Source of the DNA: BB31 sp964582525
GTDB lineage: Bacteria; Pseudomonadota; Gammaproteobacteria; Beggiatoales; Beggiatoaceae
Assembly (NCBI GenBank): GCA_964582525.1
Contig: CAZOSP010000128.1
Span: forward strand, 1 to 9,413
Direction of reading: 5' to 3'
DNA length: 9,413 bases
Within the stretch, counting starts at the first letter, position 1; each line of letters opens with the position of its first letter. This document shows positions 6,208 to 9,413 of this stretch, one piece after another. Position numbers and translations under genes: made by a program. The notes below the pieces were generated by a model. The model did not search any database. It was given only the letters and a program-made list of their open reading frames with translations, and was not told the DNA's origin.

Positions 6208-7139
6208 GCAGCGACCTCCCGGCTGATATTGAACTCACCCGTAAAGTCAGCAATGAGTTGTTGCAAACCCTGCTCAATGGATACTTGCGCCGACCAATTT
6301 AGCAGGTTTTTAGCGCGGCTTGGATTGCCGTAAAATTTCGCCACATCAAACTCCCGCTCGCGTGCCTCATGAATGCATGAACTGCCTCGCCCTAATTGAT
6401 TTGCCAGTGTCGCCAACTGCCCCAAAGTCGTTGCCTTACCCGTCAACAAATGAATGGGCGGCAGATCACGTACTCCCGCCTGCAAGCGTTGCACAAGTGC
6501 CAAAATGCCACGCGCCGTATCGCTGACATGGGTAAAATCAAAGGTATGTTCCCAACCCTCTACCCGCATCGCATCTCCTGTCGCCGCCGCTCGCGCAAAA
6601 GCCGGTACCACGCGATCAGCATGATCGCGGGTGCTGCCATACACATTGGATAAGCGCACAATCGCAGTCTGCAACCCCTGCTGACGCGCCGCTAACAGCG
6701 CATTCTCGGCATCGCGTTTGGCATAAGCATAAACATTCATCGGCTGTAATGGCATGTCTTCATGCACAGGCAAACGTGCCGGTTGTCCATAGACTTCACG
6801 GCTACTGGAAAAAATCACCCACGGCGGATTGGTTTGCGCTTGCGCGACTTGTAGCACATTTTGTACACCTTGATAATTCGTCAAACGACACAGTGCTGGG
6901 TCTTGTTCACCCCAAATCACCCGCGATACAGCAGCGAGATTAATCACCCCGACACAGGTCTGCATCGCCTGACGCAAGCTGTCTATTTGAGTAATATCGC
7001 CGTAGTTTGTGTGCGTTTGTGGGTAGGCTTTGTCGAAAGGAATAACTTGGAAATGCTGCTGAGATAACAGCGGAGATAAGGCACGACCAATCAAACCTGC
7101 CGAACCAGTCATCAGAATTTTAGGCATTATTTTAGGCAT
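6204..7139 (-). CDS. NAD-dependent sugar epimerase/dehydratase (extended SDR)
   Basis: The 311 residues form an extended short-chain dehydrogenase. The NAD-binding GxxGxxG is TGSAGLIG (G12, G15, G18), NLAAVS follows strand 4, the catalytic Ser lies in IFSSSREVYG (about 109-118), and YxxxK is Y137-AYA-K141. RLSNVYG and HTFDFTHVSD (198-207) are typical of nucleotide-sugar epimerases and dehydratases. GalE-like, dTDP-glucose-dehydratase-like and related activities cannot be told apart here. It is the first gene of the operon and should supply an activated sugar for the glycosyltransferase that overlaps it. The start region is a perfect near-duplicate (MPKIMPKI). I take the outer ATG at 7139 because a weak AAGAAG lies before it, while the inner one (7127) has no site. 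Confidence 0.93.
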   Translation of the reverse strand: MPKIMPKILMTGSAGLIGRALSPLLSQQHFQVIPFDKAYPQTHTNYGDITQIDSLRQAMQTCVGVINLAAVSRVIWGEQDPALCRLTNYQGVQNVLQVAQAQTNPPWVIFSSSREVYGQPARLPVHEDMPLQPMNVYAYAKRDAENALLAARQQGLQTAIVRLSNVYGSTRDHADRVVPAFARAAATGDAMRVEGWEHTFDFTHVSDTARGILALVQRLQAGVRDLPPIHLLTGKATTLGQLATLANQLGRGSSCIHEAREREFDVAKFYGNPSRAKNLLNWSAQVSIEQGLQQLIADFTGEFNISREVAA

Positions 7140-7157
7140 TAAGATACTTCTTTATGT

Positions 7158-7194
7158 GGCGGATACGACGCGAAAAGATGCGCCTTAATCCGCC
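7158..7194. repeat. Degenerate hairpin repeat upstream of the operon
   Basis: Seven-base perfect arms GGCGGAT/ATCCGCC close an imperfect stem whose inner part (CGC/GCG with mismatches) leaves a loop AAAAGA. GGCGGAT-type hairpins are dispersed repeats in many environmental bacteria. It lies in the leader of the operon, 19 bases before the epimerase start, so it could also affect the mRNA. Confidence 0.45.
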
Positions 7195-7215
7195 CTTCCT
7201 TAACTTAATAACAGT

Positions 7216-7232
7216 GCAGAGCGTGGGAACGA
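7216..7232. repeat. Half of a REP-like element
   Basis: On the minus strand this reads TCGTTCCCACGCTCTGC, the left half of a familiar dispersed hairpin (GTTCCCACGC plus its complement). The right arm is missing: the next bases ACTGTTATT do not pair. It appears to be a decayed copy related in kind to the hairpin at 474-498. Confidence 0.4.
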
Positions 7233-7258
7233 AAAAACCGGGCAAGTTTGCGAATTTA

Positions 7259-7552
7259 TCAAGGGCAAGAATCGGAAGAAACCTGGTATTTAAGCCCATG
7301 CTGGATTCTGCCATACCGTCTGTTCATATAGTCCTCAACCAGTTGAGCGCACTGTGCCTGGGCATTTTGTTGGTCTTCCGTTGCACGGATTGCCCAGCAT
7401 TGCAGCAAATCATTCGTCTTGTTACTTGTCGAGGCAGCATTGGATTCTATGATTCTGCACGAATTGTAGCTAGGTGAACCACCATCACTGCCCCCACCAC
7501 AAGCCACCAGTGACAAAGCGATGAGTGGGATAAGCGCGTATTTGATATTCAT
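7259..7552 (-). CDS. Small cysteine-containing lipoprotein, unknown function
   Basis: This 97-residue protein starts MNIKYALIPLIALSLVAC, a textbook lipoprotein signal with lipobox LVAC and lipidated Cys18. A flexible GGGSDGGSPS linker follows. The mature domain has four cysteines (C32, C52, C68, C96), enough for two disulfides, as fits a periplasmic or outer-membrane protein. Gly at +2 does not signal inner-membrane retention. An AGGA site lies about 11 bases before the ATG. It follows the gene at 7564-7944 after only 11 bases, so the two are probably co-transcribed. No domain is recognised. It could share a transcript with the five-gene operon 120 bases downstream, but repeats lie between them. 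Confidence 0.65.
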   Translation of the reverse strand: MNIKYALIPLIALSLVACGGGSDGGSPSYNSCRIIESNAASTSNKTNDLLQCWAIRATEDQQNAQAQCAQLVEDYMNRRYGRIQHGLKYQVSSDSCP

Positions 7553-7563
7553 TTAGCAGCATC

Positions 7564-7944
7564 CTACAGAATATAGGTATAACCACATTCCAAGCCCTGA
7601 GACAGACTAGACACCTCATTTTGAGACGACTCAACAAACAGCATAACGCCACTAATATCAGCGCAAGGTAGCAGTTTCCCAGTATTTTCCTGTAACTCAA
7701 ACTGACTACCGCTAGACAACGCAAAAGCGCGTGCTGAGTGGCTGAGATTTTGGATGTTTACATACGGCTTTTGTTCTGTCGCATCAGGTTCAAGAGTATT
7801 CAATTCCAGCGCGGCAACTGGATTGCCACATAACAGCACGAACAGCGTTGTTGTAAAACTTTTTTTCATCATCAATGACTCGAAATAATGGGGTGATGAT
7901 ATAACCGAGCCACCCTTTCCAGTACCGCTGGTTGACTGAGCCAT
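7564..7944 (-). CDS. Small exported protein, unknown function, uncertain start
   Basis: The 126-residue frame from ATG 7944 has the best ribosome site in this region (AAGGAG, 6 bases before). However, a signal peptide only starts at residue 25: MMKKSFTTTLFVLLCGNPVAA, with likely cleavage after Ala45. The 24 residues before it (MAQSTSGTGKGGSV and following) are polar. If the true start is the ATG pair at 7872/7869, the product is about 101 residues with a normal Sec signal, but the ribosome site there is poor. The mature part has two cysteines (C94, C120) that could pair in the periplasm. I do not recognise the protein. It lies directly downstream of the candidate sigma-54 promoter at 8032-8047, divergent from the RtcR-like regulator, so it may be that regulator's target. 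Confidence 0.55.
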   Translation of the reverse strand: MAQSTSGTGKGGSVISSPHYFESLMMKKSFTTTLFVLLCGNPVAALELNTLEPDATEQKPYVNIQNLSHSARAFALSSGSQFELQENTGKLLPCADISGVMLFVESSQNEVSSLSQGLECGYTYIL

Positions 7945-8031
7945 ACATTTCTCCTTGCGTCCATTAAATGAATAGCCAGATGCGAGGACGTATTCCACAC
8001 CTAACCATTAAATACGTGTGAAAGGCTCATA

Positions 8032-8047
8032 ATCATTTAACGTGCCA
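8032..8047 (-). promoter_or_regulatory. Candidate sigma-54 promoter (-24/-12)
   Basis: Read on the minus strand, TGGCACG (8047-8041) matches the -24 consensus perfectly. After 4 bases comes ATGAT (8036-8032), a weak form of the -12 consensus TTGCW: the required GC doublet is GA, with correct 10-base spacing from GG. It would start transcription at about 8020 and drive the small exported proteins. Its placement divergent from a sigma-54 activator gene mirrors known rtcR loci. Confidence 0.5.
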
Positions 8048-8131
8048 CTAACATTTCAGTATTAAATACAATAAAAATCAACAAGATAAAAATATATCAA
8101 GGCTCATAGAATGAAAAAAATTTCTGTTTAA

Positions 8132-8145
8132 GGTAAAATTTTACC
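8132..8145. promoter_or_regulatory. 14-bp perfect palindrome before the regulator gene
   Basis: GGTAAAATTTTACC is a perfect two-fold symmetric site without spacer, 25 bases before the regulator start. It contains a -10-like TAAAAT hexamer, so a protein dimer bound here could block transcription of the regulator gene. It is an operator candidate; the binding protein is unknown. Confidence 0.4.
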
Positions 8146-8170
8146 GACTTTACACGCGGACAATAAACCG

Positions 8171-9397
8171 ATGACGCAGCATAAACAGGAACAAATTTAT
8201 ATCACCTGGCACTACACGACACATGGCATTGCCTATCTCAAGCATGTGCTGTCAGCGTTTTATAAAAAAATGGATTTAACCAGCGGTGAATTGCAAAATT
8301 TTCATGGACTTGATCAAAATGAAATGAACCAAGTATTTGACAAAGAAACAGTGTCAGGTTTTATCTTTGATCATATCTATTATTTGACCGCACCCCAGCC
8401 AGTATTTGATAAAATTTCTAATCGACGCTTTGCATATCGCAAAAACATATTGACTGATGAAGACATTATAGCCTCAGGGATGCAATCTATTTGGCAGGAA
8501 GTGATTGATCTTGAGTTACAAAAAAATGAAAACCATTTGCTTGAAGAATTGGCTTATGTCAAGCAACATTATCCCTCCCAATATGCACTATTTTTATCCC
8601 AAGTTTGGCGTGATATACAGCATTATCCTATCAAAGACCAAATTCAATGGTTTTTAAGTGACTCAAATGCGGCACGACTGTATAAAAATAAATTTAGCGA
8701 AACCTGCTTGGCAATTAAAAATTTGAGAGACGAACTTGAAATTACTCAGCAACTGTTAAAGTGCATTAATGATATAGCCAAAAAACATCAACATGCGCAC
8801 TTTACGATCAATACCTCTCTGGGTAGCACAGAGACGCAGGTTGCTTGGTTTATTTTAGGCGATGCGGGTTGCTTGCCTAACAATATTTCTTTTATCAAAA
8901 CATTGGATGATAAATCGACTAACAAGCGAGATCGATTTAAACACTTTTTTATTATTAATTCACCGACAAAACTCATCTCTGATATAACACAAAAAACGAT
9001 AAAAATTTATGAAACAACACAGTCGCAAATCAGAAAAACTGTATCCTTAAAATGGGATAGTTATATCAAACAAGGCTTTTCAATTTTATTATTAGGCGAA
9101 CGTGGCACCGGAAAATCAAGAATTGTTCACGATAAAAGCAACCATCATTTGGTTGCCGTAGATTGTGCCGCATTTGAAGATGATTCTAAAGCAGAAGCAG
9201 AATTGTTTGGTTATGAAAAAGGCGCGTTTACCGGTGCAGACAAAACTAAAAATGGCTTGTTTCATGAAGCAAAAAACGGCATCTTATTTTTAGATGAAGT
9301 GCATAATTTATCAAAACGGGTGCAAGCAAAACTGATGAAAGCCTTACAAACGGATAGCAATAATAGACATTATCGAAAAATATTTTCTTCTAAATGA
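8171..9397 (+). CDS. RtcR-like CARF/sigma-54 activator, prematurely ended
   Basis: These 408 codons encode an N-terminal sensor and the first part of a sigma-54 AAA+ domain. The sensor starts with strand IYITWHYTTHG and carries the CARF-type signature INTSLGSTETQVAWFIL (213-229), which aligns with E. coli RtcR HITTGTHVAQICWFLL. It is longer than the RtcR sensor. The AAA+ part has Walker A GERGTGKS (309-316), the sigma-54-contacting GAFTGA (351-356) and Walker B ILFLDE (371-376). RtcR is about 530 residues; this frame stops at TGA soon after Walker B. Sensor I, the arginine finger, the lid and the helix-turn-helix are therefore missing, and it could not activate sigma-54 unless the stop is read through. 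The frame stays open after the TGA to the window edge. The ribosome site is weak. Base content is much more AT-rich than in the operon, suggesting separate acquisition. RtcR proteins sense RNA ends or fragments and turn on RNA repair genes. Confidence 0.82.
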   Translation: MTQHKQEQIYITWHYTTHGIAYLKHVLSAFYKKMDLTSGELQNFHGLDQNEMNQVFDKETVSGFIFDHIYYLTAPQPVFDKISNRRFAYRKNILTDEDIIASGMQSIWQEVIDLELQKNENHLLEELAYVKQHYPSQYALFLSQVWRDIQHYPIKDQIQWFLSDSNAARLYKNKFSETCLAIKNLRDELEITQQLLKCINDIAKKHQHAHFTINTSLGSTETQVAWFILGDAGCLPNNISFIKTLDDKSTNKRDRFKHFFIINSPTKLISDITQKTIKIYETTQSQIRKTVSLKWDSYIKQGFSILLLGERGTGKSRIVHDKSNHHLVAVDCAAFEDDSKAEAELFGYEKGAFTGADKTKNGLFHEAKNGILFLDEVHNLSKRVQAKLMKALQTDSNNRHYRKIFSSK

Positions 9398-9413
9398 AAT
9401 TCAAAATTAAAAG

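Larger units (their letters stand above)
1489..7139 (-). other. Predicted five-gene operon
   Basis: Five minus-strand genes follow one another with an ATGA overlap (epimerase to glycosyltransferase), an 8-base overlap (glycosyltransferase to radical SAM), a 3-base gap (radical SAM to WG-methyltransferase) and another ATGA overlap (methyltransferase to phosphatase). Such spacing indicates one transcript with translational coupling and fixed stoichiometry. No strong promoter was found directly upstream at 7140-7258, and no clear terminator after 1489. Transcription may therefore enter from the small-protein genes upstream. Confidence 0.85.

Noticed and set aside
7132..7314. Minus-strand frame of 60 codons (starting MAESSMG) between the lipoprotein and the epimerase
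   Set aside because: It runs out of frame through the end of the lipoprotein gene and across two degenerate hairpin repeats; it has no ribosome site, and its peptide is simply translated repeat sequence.
7820..7948. Alternative frame after the AAGGAG site (starting MYGSVNQ) as a small protein
   Set aside because: The ATG is only 2-4 bases from the ribosome site, and the frame overlaps the exported protein that carries a clear signal peptide.
8195..8225. TGGCAC and TGGCAT on the plus strand as sigma-54 -24 elements
   Set aside because: Both lie inside the regulator coding sequence and neither has a GC doublet 10 bases after GG.

Overview
The window suggests a gammaproteobacterium, most likely a Thiothrix-like member of the Thiotrichales. 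This rests on the look of the proteins and on hairpin repeats with GTTCCCA-type arms, which recur in such genomes. It is an impression, not a database result. About 7.9 kb of the window is read on the minus strand; the last 1.2 kb is read on the plus strand and is visibly richer in A+T.

Left part (1-1488): the N-terminal 134 codons of a P-loop ATPase run off the left edge. A gene-poor stretch follows, holding a pair of REP-like hairpins, a strong stem-loop terminator behind an orphan gene tail, and a second terminator-like inverted repeat. Next come a small lipoprotein gene and the frameshifted, 3'-truncated start of a transposase gene.

Centre (1489-7139): five minus-strand genes are packed so tightly (overlaps of 4, 8 and 4 bases, one gap of 3) that they almost certainly form one translationally coupled operon. 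In transcription order they encode an NAD-dependent sugar epimerase/dehydratase, a GT4 glycosyltransferase, a radical SAM protein with a SPASM-like C-terminus, a WG-repeat protein fused to a COMT-type O-methyltransferase, and a histidine phosphatase. The set implies making or altering a sugar, transferring it, a radical modification, a methylation and a dephosphorylation. I do not recognise a named pathway, so the product is unknown. No precursor peptide, transporter or polymerase is visible beside it.

Right part (7140-9413): degenerate hairpin repeats separate the operon from two small exported proteins, one a lipoprotein and one with a signal-peptide-like segment. Divergent from these lies an RtcR-like regulator with a CARF-type sensor domain and the start of a sigma-54 AAA+ domain (Walker A, GAFTGA, Walker B). 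It ends in a premature in-frame TGA before the rest of the ATPase and the DNA-binding domain. The divergent intergenic region carries a good -24 element of a sigma-54 promoter (TGGCACG, with a weak -12) aimed at the two exported proteins, plus a perfect 14-bp palindrome just before the regulator. In known RtcR systems the divergent sigma-54 promoter drives RNA-repair genes. Here it would drive exported proteins and possibly the five-gene operon, and the regulator may be broken.
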